A stretch of 64,000 nucleotides of DNA from Adiantum capillus-veneris (lineage: Eukaryota > Streptophyta > Polypodiopsida > Polypodiales > Pteridaceae), in contig CM043971.1 of assembly GCA_014529385.2 (NCBI GenBank), positions 92,057,340 to 92,121,339 of the forward strand. The letters run 5' to 3'. Positions within the stretch are counted from its first letter, which is position 1. Each line of letters begins with the position of its first letter. Shown in pieces: positions 1 to 11,261 of this stretch. A program made the translations under genes and the position numbers. The notes under the pieces were generated by a model, which searched no databases, had not been told where the DNA came from, and saw only the letters and a program-made list of their open reading frames with translations.

Positions 1-342
1 CCCCCTCCTAAGTAGGACTCTTTGAAGACTTTTTGGCACACACACTAAGCATCCAATTTTCCTAGTGGTTGACCTTTGGACACAACCTTTGAATTTTGGA
101 ACCTTAGCATTTTGGAAGTCTTATGGGTTGAACCTTAGGGTCTTTTAAGCCCATTGTTGCACATTGCTCTTTTGCAGATGTCCCCCCTTTTGGATCCCTA
201 TTTTCCCTCCTTTGGATCTTATCGTGGCCGGTCTGCCAGCTTAACCAATATTCTAGCTTTTTCTCCCCTGTCACTTCCCCATATTAAATGATCAGTTTAA
301 CATGAAAAAATCATTTAGGAGAATTAGATATTAGTTATTATG
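1..342 (-). repeat. Partial chromovirus LTR, inner end
   Basis: This stretch matches the last ~345 bases of the 1.6-kb LTRs at 7358-8962 and 23314-24906. The shared words include the CCCCCTCC start, the block about a CTTTTGCAGATG motif and the terminal ATTATG. It lies in the same direction as those LTRs, so it is the 3' LTR of a minus-strand element. The rest of the LTR lies left of the window. At its right end it runs straight into sequence just downstream of pol, without the purine tract seen at 8963-8976, so roughly 300 bp of 3' region has been deleted here. Confidence 0.85.
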
Positions 343-2085
343 AAAGAACTAGTCTTATAAGACGAAAATTGGTCATTCAAAAGAAATTTGTACATTTGCT
401 TACTCTAATGTAGAATTGTAAGCATCAACAAGGTTCATAATATCCTTAATTTGTGTTCCTTGCATCCATCTAGCATCTTCAAAAGGATAATTTTTGAACT
501 TAATAAGATATAGTCGGATAATCTTACCATGTCATAGTACCTTGTCTTCATGCCGAAGGATAGCTTCGGGTTGTAGCACCTCTTCTTGATCTTTGATTTC
601 GGGAGGGTCTTCAATAATTGGTTCACTTGGTGGCTCTCCTTTGTACGGCTTAAGTAGGCTCACATGAAAAGAATTGTGTATTAGCCAATGGTTGGACAGC
701 TGGAGTTGATAAGCCATCTCATTGATTGGCTTCAAGATTTGAAAAGGACCATAGTATCTTTTTGCTAGTTTAGCATAATGCTTTTGATGGCCCGCAGGAT
801 TTTTGCCCGTCGTTTGCCTCAATCGAGCCTTAGGAAACTTAAGTAAGACCCAATCATTTTCTTTGAACGTTAAGGCCCTTCTGTGCTTGTCAACAATAGC
901 TTTTTGCCTTTGTTGAGAGATGGATATACTCTCCTTAATCTTTTGAAAAGATTATTGTAGGTCACGGCTATACTCATCGGCAACGAAGATCTTCCCATGT
1001 ACTTTAAGTAGCAAGGGACTTTTAGGTCTTCCCTCAATGATTTCAAAAAATGCTCTTCTCGTAGAAGTATGGACAACATTATTGTACGCATACTCAAGAA
1101 GAGGTAAGTTTTTTTCCCATTGTGAGCATTGATCTACTTCTGTAACATAAGTCTTTAGTAGATCAAGAATCGTAAGATTGGCTATCGCACTTTGGCCATC
1201 CATTTGTGGATGATACGCCAAAGACAAATTCAATCTTGTTCCTAGATTTTCAAAGAGACTTTTCCAAAAATTATTGATCATTCTAGGATCTCTATCTGAC
1301 ACGATGGATGTTGGCAATCCATGGTGTTTGAAAATCTAAGATATGAAGAGAGTTGCCATTTGGTGTGCCTTAATAGTCTTTTTGACAGGAATAAAGTGTG
1401 CTTGCTTACTAAACATGTCGACTATTGTTCATTTTCCCGTATTCCCATGGATAGACTTGGGTAATCCAAAGATAAAATCCATGGATATACTCTCCCATGG
1501 TGAATTAGGGATTGGCAATGGTTGGAGTAATCCAGGTTGCTTCTCTCTATCATACTTGGTCTTTTGGCATATCACACATTTTGAAACATACTCTTATATG
1601 CCCACTTTCATGGTAGGCCAATATAAATACGTCTCTAGTCCTCGAAGAGTAGGTTGAATGCCTCTATGTCTTGCATAGGGAGGAGCATGGGATTCATACA
1701 TAACTTTCTAATGAAGGGAGTGGGTAACACATAGCCTATTGCCATGGAGAAGATAACCATAGTGCAAGGTGAATGGTTCCTCTTTCTCCCCCAAAGCAAG
1801 GGCTGACATTATGTCTCTAAAGTCAGGGTCAATAGCATACTTATCTACCATAAAAGATAGATCATTGTGAGTTGCTATAGACACCGCATTAACTTTTGGT
1901 CATCGTGAAGGTGCATCAGCCACTTGATTGTGCTTTCCAACAACGTGACTAATATGAAAATAAAATTGCAAATAAAATTTTCCCACCTCATTTGTTTGTC
2001 GGAAAGCTTGGTTTGTGTTATGAAGTACTTGAGAATTTGGTGGTCTATTTGTAAAATAAATGGAGTCCCCAACAGATAGTGGTTC
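343..2085 (-). pseudogene. Chromovirus pol fragment (RNase H end, integrase, chromodomain)
   Basis: Minus-strand remnant of the same family as the pol at 17964-21384. Reading leftwards from 2085 it holds the end of RNase H (a GKHNQVADA-like motif near 1920), then integrase, then a chromodomain near 430-530 with a YLIKFKNYP core and EDARWMQ. The reading frame is broken many times. One stop (532-534) falls inside the chromodomain. In the integrase core the catalytic Glu of the usual DGQSEIAN motif reads Ala (DGQSAIAN), so even a repaired frame would lack the DDE triad. The left half of integrase (about 1343-1657) is heavily frameshifted. Gag, protease and RT are absent. The fragment is flanked by LTR pieces in opposite orientations. 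Confidence 0.85.
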
Positions 2086-3280
2086 TGTCATAATAACTAA
2101 TATCTAATTATCCTAAATGATTTTCTCATGTTAAACGGATCATTTAATATGGGGAAGTACCAAGGGAGAAAAAGCTAGAATATTGGTTAAGCTGGCAGAC
2201 CGGCCATAGTAGGGATCCAAAGGAGGGAAAATAGGGATCCAAAGGGGGGGACATCTGCAAAAGAGCAATGTGCAAAAACGGGCTTTAAAGACCCTAAGGT
2301 TCAGCCCAATAAGACTTCCAAAATGCTAAGGTTCCAAAATTCAAAGGTTGTGTCCAATGGTCAAGCTTAGTGAAATTGGATGGTTTGTGAGTGTGTCAAA
2401 AAGTCTTCAAGACTCCTACATAGGAGGGGGCGAGCCCTGTAAGTAGGGGATGAGAGAGAAACACACACACACACACACACACTCACAGGCTCCCTTTACA
2501 CAAAGGGAATAGGGGACACATGTCAGCTCCCTAGGTCAATTGCCCACAAGGTGCACTCAAATCCTATTGGATGGCCATAGAGGTGGACCAATGAGAATTA
2601 GGCTAGAGTAAATCTAGTTTAATTTATTTAAAAACACTTGATAAAAGAACCAATAAGAATCAAGCTCTCTAGAAGACTATTGGCTAGCAGTCTCCCAAGG
2701 GGTCCAATGAGCATTCAACAGCCCCATGGCTTGCCTGATTCCTATTGGCCAGAAGACAAAGGGGTCCAATGAGAGTTAAGTTGCATTATTAAATTACCTA
2801 AATCTCTCACAAAAGGGGAAAAGGAGACACATGTCACAAGACTATCACTTATGCTTCTTAAACCCTATCGGCTAAGCTTGGAGAGGTCCAATGGGAAGCC
2901 AGCAAGAGGATTTATCAAGAAGGGTCGACCAAGAGAGAGAGGGGGCTGATTTTTCAAAGGCATTATCACACACACACTCACACAATCTCATGTGTGAAGC
3001 AAGAACACACTCTCTCTCTCTCCTTCTCAAGCTTTAATGGAAAGCTCATCATCTACTCCAAGCTTGTGAGAAGGGAGGCCTACACCAACAACTCTTGTCT
3101 TTGTGATGCAAATCCAACCAAGAGCCAAGCTTCAATGCATGCTCATCTCCTCTACCATGCTAAGCTTTTATGAGTGATTATGTGAGGAGATATACTTCTT
3201 TCTCGTAAGACTACTCCTTCCTCTCAATCTACTCTCATTCCCCCCTAGCTCTCACCATCTTCGAAGGTGTGTGAGGTCTT
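2086..3280 (+). repeat. Inverted, truncated chromovirus LTR
   Basis: This is the reverse complement of the 7358-8962 LTR. It begins exactly at the LTR terminus (TGTCATAATAA at 2086) and is recognisable to the GAGGTCTTG word ending at 3281. About 380 bp at the far end of the LTR are missing. It lies head-to-head with the LTR piece at 1-342, so the pol fragment sits between inverted LTRs. The exact terminal dinucleotide at the junction with RNase H sequence suggests an integration event and not random breakage. Includes (AC)n at about 2461-2481. Confidence 0.85.
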
Positions 3281-4934
3281 GATGCCATTGCATATGCTTG
3301 CAGCACAAAGATTTGTGATCTTATGTAATGCCTTCACATGGGTGAGAGAAATAAATGAAGAGATTGCTAGTACATGGCTGTTCGAGAAACATTTTGTGCA
3401 TCCTACAAAAGCACGAATGTCGATGTGATTTTATGTGTGTGTATTTTTTTCTCTTGTCTTAAATAAAGTTTTTTTGTTTTTCAAGAATAGAATAATAGAA
3501 ACAATGGATCCTTTTGTAATATTGGTTTTGTTATGATTGATTGAGCATATTTTCTCTTTGTCTTGATTTTACTATATTTTTTGTTATGTGTGAGTGATGT
3601 TTATCTTTTTATTTTAAAATATCTCTAACTCATTTAATGTTTTTAATTTTATTTTGTTTTTTTATAAAGTTACGGAATATAATTTTGTAGAATGTATGTT
3701 TTAAATCACAATTGCTTTTCTCAAAACTATTCATAAATAAAAAGGACATTTTAATATGGGTCTTTTGGATTAAGGGTTTCTTGTGTGGTTTCATGAATTA
3801 TCGATTGTGAGAGGAGAGGTTAAATAGTGATTTTAGCAAGGGATCATTGGCACTCCATTGAACGTTATTGTTGATGATCTTTTGAGTATAGCAAGCGACT
3901 TTATTTGAGGACCTTATTGCTTGGCACCAATCTTACCATACAAATGAGGGATGTGGTTAGCACCAATCTAGCCTTAGGCTTCAAAATGACCTTACTACAA
4001 CAATGAAAAACACTTTTACTTGTTTCTCAACTTCAACCATCAATGTTGATGACTCTCAGGTATGTCTTTTTGACCTTAGTACATGAACTGTAAGTAGTTT
4101 GTGACATTATGGGTTTGCAGTTGGTAACTAGTCTAAGACCAAGGGTAGCCCACATTCTGAGAAAATCCATACGGAAGTTTTCATAGCTCTACAAGAAATT
4201 GTGATGGTCCAGTCTCCTTTGATTGTTGCTAGGTTGCCATAGCACTTGTTGATGCAACTTTATTGGTTACCACCATAATCATTGTTGACACTGAACTAAT
4301 TGGCACTGGCACAACTGCCGAAGAGGTTGAAACTAGAGCCAATAATGGTACGGACACAGTCCGATCGACATTCATATGTTTCTGTGTTGTTGTCACTATA
4401 GATTGAGATCTAGACAACACCTAGAGACGCCTCTCTATCATTTCTTGCTTCCACTTCTTAGTAGGTGGCTACTCGACTCCCTCTTTCACCTGAGAAATTG
4501 TTTCTCTCTTGGATGTTACAAGAATAGTAACAATGTTTACTGGTGGGTGCAACAGAGGCACATCTAGAGGCAGCACCAGAACCTAAACCGATTGGACTCC
4601 CCTAGTCCAAAAGTAACCGGGACATCCACCACAGGCAAAGCCCATATTTCACAAACAAGAGTGAAAAATCTATGGATCGGGCCTTCATCCCCATTCTTTG
4701 GGAAAAGAAGTTGCAGTAGCTAGCTCACTTTCCTGTTTACTACTTGGACCTTGTTCATTGTGCCAACTACCCTCCTAGCTTCTATAAACAATTGTCAGAT
4801 CAAAAATTTTGCCCAGTTAACTCCCCCCCACATTTTTGCTGTAGAAATTGTATCATGACGTGCTCGAGAGATATTGTATACTTTAGTCATAAGCCAAAAT
4901 CCTTTTTGAGATATTATCTGACCTCCAATTCTAT
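3281..4934. other. No gene recognised
   Basis: Mostly AT-rich, notably 3420-3780. No open frame, domain or terminal repeat was recognised on either strand. It lies between a broken LTR and the next LTR element and may be old, unrecognisable transposon sequence. Confidence 0.5.
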
Positions 4935-5223
4935 TGAAGTTTATGTTAAGTTTGGTGAGTGAAGGGAAGAAAGGATGGTGTAAGATGAAGGTTCAGAATC
5001 CCATATGCAATGTAGTAGAGAATGGCCATGTATGAAAGGGATCTAAAGCTGAATGGGAAATCATCCAAGTTTGTTTCTTAAGAACATTTCTCTATTTATG
5101 AACTTGCGATCATTGTGTCCATACTCAAGATCATGTATATGAGCCCAAGCTTCCATCTTGGGACCTAATTTGCTTGCGTAACTTCGTTTTTCCATAGGCA
5201 ATCACACACACCTCATACTAAGA

Positions 5224-5236
5224 TGGTATCAGAGCC
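5224..5236 (+). other. Primer binding site, tRNA-iMet type
   Basis: TGGTATCAGAGCC matches the complement of the initiator tRNA-Met 3' end that plant LTR elements use to prime minus-strand DNA. It lies just inside the left LTR of the 4935-6767 element and fixes that element's direction as plus. Confidence 0.8.
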
Positions 5237-6060
5237 ATGGCAGCTAGGGTCATGTAACATTCTTGTAATCATAGGAGTATAGTGGAAAGAGTTTCTATTA
5301 AGTAAATTCCTTTTAATCACTCTATATACCTACATTTAGGTAAGCATACTTATCTCTCACTAGGAATGTGTACGTGGATACCCAATGCAAGCCTTCATTG
5401 AAGCATTGTTAAGCCAATTATGGAGAACTGAAGGTGGTTTATGAGCCAAGGAGCGGATCCAGAAGGTGCTTTATGAGACAAAGCAACGCCTTGACAAAGT
5501 AATCTCACACACGGTTTCTTGAGGGAAGCTCACCAAGGAGTTTTGGTTTTTTCATTTACAAGCACAATTCGGAAACCTTATTGCCAAGCCTAGCATTAGG
5601 TTCGGAGCATCGCATGGCTGCACGCATAAATCTACAAATGAAGGTGCTACACTACAAGAGCCGTCATTAGAGCTGAAGCCAGCGCACAGGGCCATATGTA
5701 TTGTAAGCACACAATCCTTGTATTCACTACTTGAAATCATGAACGTATGTAAGCCGTAAGGGGGTTTAGACATTGCTAGTGTGATTGTGCACTCGATAAG
5801 ACCACCGATAATTTTTTTGTTATGCCAAATTTAGCTTCAAAGGATCTCGTATGCGCAATTAGACATTGCTCTTGTGACTAGATGCACAAGTAGTAAGACC
5901 TTTGTGTTCACCCTAATTCAAGAATGAATATGGAAAAGAAGCTTAATTGCAACACTCATGGAGTTTGAATCAAAGCACAACACCGAGCTAGACCATGTGG
6001 CTCCAACAGAAGCCAACAGATCTAGACCGTGTGGCTCCAACAGAAGCACCAAGAGAATGT

Positions 6061-6297
6061 GCATTTTTCAACCAAGGAGGATTAAAAGGTGGAAGGATTA
6101 CCAAAGGAAGAGGCAGAGGCCACGATGGAGGTAGAGGACGATTCACTTGTCACATATGTGGATAGCCAGGACATTTAGCTTGGTATTGCCTTCAAAAGGA
6201 GGCAAACTTGACTAGAAGGATGGAAGAAGAAGAAAGAGAAGAACAAGGGGAGGCTGCAGAAAGGGTAGAAGCCTCCAGGACTGAAAATGTGTTTTGA
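6061..6297 (+). pseudogene. Gag nucleocapsid remnant with zinc knuckle
   Basis: A plus-strand frame reads through a Gly/Arg-rich stretch, then a CCHC knuckle of the form CHIC-x4-H-x4-C. Inside the knuckle one codon is the stop TAG (6163-6165). An acidic Glu-rich tail follows to a TGA at 6295. The basic RG-rich run before the knuckle is typical of retrotransposon nucleocapsid, which binds element RNA during packaging. It is the only coding trace in the 4935-6767 element. Upstream, at 5988-6047, a 26-bp word (ctagaccatgtggctcc...) is repeated with a 34-bp period. Confidence 0.65.
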
Positions 6298-6557
6298 AAG
6301 TGTTTTGTAACCCCCCATGTATGTAGGGCACATGTCAAGACTTGGGCTAACCTAAAGGGACATGGATATCTGGGCTAGGTTATAGAAGTCTGAGGCACAT
6401 TTTTCCGGGCTACTCAGTGTGGAAGTAAAGGGATTAGGAAAGTGCAGAAATGTAAGTACATTTGTGAAGATTTAGATTGTATTTGGGGCAATATGTGCGG
6501 GCTATGCTACTAGGGGAGTAGGCATATAGGACATGGCAGTGCAAAGATTTATTATTT

Positions 6558-6578
6558 GGGGGGGGGGGGGGGGGGGGG
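6558..6578 (+). other. 21-nt G tract, likely polypurine tract
   Basis: An uninterrupted run of G lies immediately before the right LTR start (TGAAG at 6579). The position is that of the polypurine tract that primes plus-strand DNA. The run is longer and purer than usual, so it may have expanded by slippage. Confidence 0.6.
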
Positions 6579-6674
6579 TGAAGTTTATGTCAAGTTTGGT
6601 GAGTGAAGGAAAGAAAGGATGCTGGAAGGTGAAGGGTCACAATCCCATATGCAATGTAGTAGAGAATGGCCAAG

Positions 6675-6681
6675 TATAAAA
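6675..6681 (+). promoter_or_regulatory. TATA box in LTR
   Basis: TATAAAA lies in the right LTR. The matching place in the left LTR reads TATGAAA, so the promoter copy there looks damaged. Confidence 0.45.
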
Positions 6682-6767
6682 GGGGCCTATACGAGCCCAA
6701 GCTTCCATCTCGGGACCTAATTTTCTTGAGTAACATCCTTTTTGCACAGGCACTCACACATGCATCA

Positions 6768-7352
6768 TGCACCCACCCTAGCTCTAGGAGATTTGTATGT
6801 TCTAACAAAATCCTGACAGCAATGTACTCTGAATTCATTAGTGGTCAAATTTCCATAGTCTATAATCATCTCTTCCATGTTGGTCTTCTTAGTAGGAACA
6901 TCGACACTTGTAGTAGGGAGATGACCTTTATCTTGCCCCAGCTAAGCCGACAACTGTTGGGGCTCACCATGCAAGTGAACAATGCCTTGGTTGTCCGTTG
7001 CTACCAATTCTTGCAAAATTAGAAGAGTGTGTGGATGAGGGAATACATGTGCCCAGTCGATCAATGTGTATTCAAGAAAAACTCTATGCTCCAACCAAAT
7101 CTTCATCACCTCATTCAATTTTTTGTTAATTGGTATTAGAGACTTCATACTTGATGACCCTACCAATGGAGCCATCGAGCTATTGTATGCACATGATTGA
7201 AGAAAGAGGAAGGAGAGGGCTATGGTCTGTACGTGCAACCACAAACTGGCTCAAAGATAAACAGCTTGCACACAGGGAAGGCAAAGACAAAAACAAAAAG
7301 TAAAAGTGGACCCAATGAATTTGCCACACTTAAATAGACTTCCTTTTGGATG
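6768..7352. other. No gene recognised
   Basis: Flank between the short LTR element and the chromovirus. Frames on both strands are short and match nothing I recognise. Its last five bases plus 7357 (TATAG, 7353-7357) are the left target duplication of the large element that follows. Confidence 0.5.
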
Positions 7353-7357
7353 TATAG

Positions 7358-8962
7358 TGTAACATTTAATGGCCTAAAACCTTGTGTGTAGCGGAAATTA
7401 GCATGAACATATTGGGCATTTCATTAGAATAGATTCTTAATGAGAATTACAAGAGTGCTTGGGTGGAGAGAGCAACAAAAAGCATAACACCTAGTTAGAT
7501 AGCATGAACAATACTTTCAAAAGAGAGAGAAATTAAGCTATTGACAACATTTGAGGACCGGATTTTCATGGAGCCGGTCCCCCCTCCAAAAGGCTTTGTT
7601 TTATGGTTTCTCCCATCAAGAGAGACATTGTACAATACAATTCTTTGTGTTCCTTCAAGACTAGCTAGTGCAATGAAGATGAAAGCTTCATGCACTAAGC
7701 AAAACACTTAGCAAACACAACATCAATTATCCCCGGTCTCAGACCCAAGACCTCACACACCTTCGAAGATGGTGAGAGCTAGCAAGGTATGAGAGTAGAT
7801 TGAGAGGAAGAAGGAGTATCTTACGAGAAAGATGTACATTTCCTCACATAATCACTCATATTAGCATAGCTTAGCTTAGTAATTAGCATGGTAGAGGAGA
7901 TGAGCATGCATTGAAGCTTGGCTCTTCGTTGGATTTGCATCACAAAGCCAAGAGTTGTTGGTGTAGGCCTCCCTTCTCACAAGCTTGGAGTAGGTGATAA
8001 GCTTTCCATTAAAGCTTGAGAAGGAGAGAGAGTCTTCTTTACTTCACACATGAGATTGTGTGAGTGTGTGTGTGATAATGCCTTGCAAAAATCAGCCCCC
8101 CCCCCTCTCTCTTGGTCGACCCCTCTTGCTATTTGCTCATGCTCTACCCTCATTGGACCTCCCCAGGCCTAGCCAATGGTAATTAAGCAGTATAAGTGAT
8201 AGCCTTCTGACATGTGTCCCCCTTTCCCCTTTTGTGAGAGCTTTAGGTAATTTAATAATTCCACTAAACTCTCATTGGACCCCTTTGCCTCCTGGCCAAT
8301 AGGAATCAGGCAAGCCATTGGGCTGCTGAATGCTCATTGGACCCCTTGGGAGACTGTCCAATAGTCTTCTAGAGGACATAATTCTCATTGGTTATTTTAT
8401 TAAGTGATTTTAAATTAATTAAAGTAGATTTACTCTAGCCTAATTCTCATTGGTCCACCTCCAAGGCCATCCAATAGAAATTGGGTACACCTTGTGGGCA
8501 TCTGGGCTAGGGAGCTGACATGTGTCCCTAATTCCCTTTGTGTAAAGGGAGCTTGTGTGTGTGTGTGTGGCTTTCTCTCTCATCCCCTACAAGCAAGGCT
8601 CTCCCCCTCCTTTATTAGGGATGTGTAAAGACTTTTTTGGACACACACAAAGCATCCAATTCCCCAGTGGTTGACCTTTCGACACAACCTTTGAATTTTG
8701 GAACCTTAGCATTTTGGAAGTCTTAATGGGATGACCCTTAGGGACTTTTTAGCCCATTGTTGCACATGGCTCTTTTGCAGATGCCCCCCCCCCCGCCCCC
8801 CCCCTTTGGATCCCTATTTTCCCTCCTTTGGATTCCTACTGTGGCCGGTCTGCTAGCTTAACCAATATTCTAGCTTTTTCTCCCCTGGCACTTCCCCATA
8901 TTAAATGATCAGTTTAACATGAGAAAATCATTTAGGAGAATTAGATATTGATTATTATGACA
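7358..8962 (-). repeat. Chromovirus 3' LTR
   Basis: Left copy of the long terminal repeat and the 3' LTR, because the element reads on the minus strand. In the first ~230 bases I count about eight differences by eye from the partner at 23314-24906, plus small indels. It includes a (GT)n stretch near 8550-8570 and a C-rich run near 8785-8805. Confidence 0.93.
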
Positions 8963-8976
8963 TTACCTCTCTCTTG
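8963..8976 (-). other. Polypurine tract of the chromovirus
   Basis: On the minus strand CAAGAGAGAGGTAA stands directly against the 3' LTR. This is the expected place and composition for the plus-strand DNA primer. Confidence 0.75.
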
Positions 8977-9046
8977 AAATCATAGTCGTCCTCGACTATG
9001 GTGTAGAGAAGATAAAGCATATACATGAGTCCTTTTCTTAGCGGGT

Positions 9047-9297
9047 TGTGCGCTCCTTGCCGCACTGTCGAAGCAAGGGACTTGCCAATACACCGTATGC
9101 GAGCCACAAACGGCTCCAAGCACACAAAAAGCCTAAACTAGCAAGCTCAAGGAAACAAAGGGTGTGTCACTCACCGCTCTACGCTCGCCTTCGTGGTGGA
9201 TTCCTCGCCGCGATGAAGAAGAAGCTGTAGTCGTGCCGCGCTCAACCGCTTCGCCGCCATCGTGCCTTCGTAATGCTCGATCGCACACACACTCTCC

Positions 9298-9333
<36 letters not shown>

Positions 9334-9627
9334 AGGAGGTGAAGAAGAAGAAGATGGAGATGGAGCAAGAGCACTCTTCAATTGCACAAATGAGAGAATG
9401 AGTAAAAATTAGGTTTAGTTGGCTTTTATAGGAGCTCACCCCATTCACACTTGGGCGCCCATGCTTAACCAACTAATCCCTTGAATGTCCAAGTTAAAGT
9501 GCGCCTCTCATCGACGATCACTCTACCTTTCCCTATTGGTCCGACAAGCCCGGTACCTGACTCTACCAAATACATAATACGCATCCATCGTAGGTGATGG
9601 GGTGTCCGTGTGCCGTGAGGGTTAACA
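9047..9627 (-). repeat. 3' LTR of nested Gag-protease element
   Basis: 581-bp left LTR. It contains a (TC)n(AC)n microsatellite at about 9293-9332, longer than in the partner LTR. A minus-strand TATAAAAG lies at 9423-9430. Confidence 0.92.
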
Positions 9628-9640
9628 TGCCCCCCTTCCT
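9628..9640 (-). other. Polypurine tract of nested element
   Basis: On the minus strand the run AGGAAGGGGGGCA abuts the 3' LTR, as expected for the plus-strand primer. Confidence 0.7.
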
Positions 9641-11261
9641 GATGTAGATTCCGTCCTCGGAAGCTATTGAGTTGAAGCTGGTTCGTCGAGGTGGAAGAGC
9701 ATTTGAGATGAATGTCCTTAGCCTTCTTCAGTCACTGCAAAATCAAACAACATTGGCACAGTAATTGCATTCTCTTAAAAAGCATATGCAGTTTTAGGTA
9801 GACACATTGATTGGTAAAAGAATTTCAAACAATTTGTTAGCAATGAACATTAAATTGCAATGTAATCAAATGCATAAACAGATGTAAAGGCAAAAAATTA
9901 AACAAGTCTGGGGTCGCTAATTTGACGGTCGAAAGGCACTAGAGATCGAATATTAATACCATGGGTAAGCTTCTTAATTTTCTGTGGTCAATTAAGTTGT
10001 TTAATCACGAGAGCCAAGTATTCATGTTCGAGGGCTGACTAGAGGCTATACCTAGAAGACTTTGTAGTTAAGCTACCATAAAAGGAATTTCTCATGAAAT
10101 CATCGCCTGACTGATTACTTTTTCTTTGACCCCCCAAGGTCTTTTCACATTGATTCAATTATGATGTGTGTGCTTATTTTGTATGTCTTGGGTTTTTTGC
10201 TTTTCAAGGAAAAGCGCCCACACTGGGAACCTCTAGGGCTCTAGTACCATAGGCTATACATGTGAGTGAAGTACCAAATCAAGCTGAGATTTCTCTTCCA
10301 GCTTAAAATTTTACATTGTGGCACTTTGATTTTTTGTTTGTTCATTTTCAGCATTTTAATTTTGTAACTTTGGGGGGCCATATAACACTGTTACCCTCCC
10401 CAGGCTCATCACATTAGTAAACTCCCTTTATAATACTTAAGCTAAAGGTCACTAGGGTTAAGCCCACTAGAAAGCCCTAGTACATTTCATACAATGCTGC
10501 CTAAATCGAATTAAGAACCTAAGTAACCATTGCTTATTAGGAAGGCATTCCCCATGGTATTAAGAGAAGATTTCTAATACCTAGCTTGGTCAAACTAGCT
10601 TAGTCGGACTGCTTGATTTTTACACCTAAACAAGTGATTATGACAAAAGATTGCATTGAATTAAATGTTGGATACTAAGCCAATGCGCTGAATAGTATGC
10701 TACCAATCACAATCAAAGCAGACAAACATGGATGCAAAAAAGATAAGGGCAATGCTAATGGACAAGAAACACCTGTTTGTGTTGATGGTCGCGCTTGATT
10801 TGAAGTGTGAACGAGAGAAAGGTTCCATGAAGGTCCAAATCCTATCAATAGCAACACACTCCTGTACACACTATGAAACACAAACAATACCTCTAGGAGG
10901 CACATCAGTGGGAAAAGAGAACTTCGCTAATCACTCAACTCTAAAACAGAAACACTCCTATCGTACTAATCTTACTTACCCTCCATCACTCAAGTGATGA
11001 GGATCAAAGGTGTTTCATGGCATAGGTTTCTGTTTCACTGTACCAAATGTGACATGTGTAGGTCTGAGTCAATGTTTTGACTTTAATGTGCATACTTGTT
11101 TGCTAATTGCTCTTGCTCTTTTTTTTTTCTTTTTTCTTTTGAGTATAAAGCTTTATATGTACATTCCCTAAGATCGGAGATTAAGAGGTCAGGGAAAAAG
11201 GTTGAGAGGGAAACAAATGAATGATGACTGTCAGTAAACACTCCCCCCTTCCTTGGGTAGA
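9641..11261 (-). other. Long 3' untranslated region of nested element
   Basis: 1.6 kb between the end of the long Gag-protease frame and the polypurine tract. I find no RT, integrase or second Gag frame on either strand. It may be an eroded former pol region or a functional RNA segment; the sequence does not say which. Confidence 0.55.

Larger units (their letters stand above)
4935..6767 (+). mobile_element. Short degenerate LTR retroelement
   Basis: Two related direct repeats, about 4935-5220 and 6579-6767, both start TGAAGTTTATG and share long stretches. These include TTTGGTGAGTGAAG and GAGCCCAAGCTTCCATCT. A tRNA-iMet-type primer site follows the first, and a G tract that can act as polypurine tract precedes the second. 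The right LTR lacks about 90 bp that the left has. The interior holds only a gag zinc-knuckle remnant. No clean target duplication was found, so the outer limits are approximate. No protease, RT or integrase is visible, so the copy is a deletion derivative or a non-autonomous element. Confidence 0.7.

Noticed and set aside
4229-4420. Short Val/Ser/Thr-rich minus-strand frame
   Set aside because: Low complexity, no start context or homology recognised.
5224-5236. TGGTATCAGAGC words as tRNA gene fragments
   Set aside because: Each stands at an LTR edge and lacks the rest of a tRNA; they are primer binding sites.
9048-9412. Small frames within the nested LTRs, also at 16967-17472
   Set aside because: They are duplicated only because the LTR is, run through the microsatellite, and match no protein.
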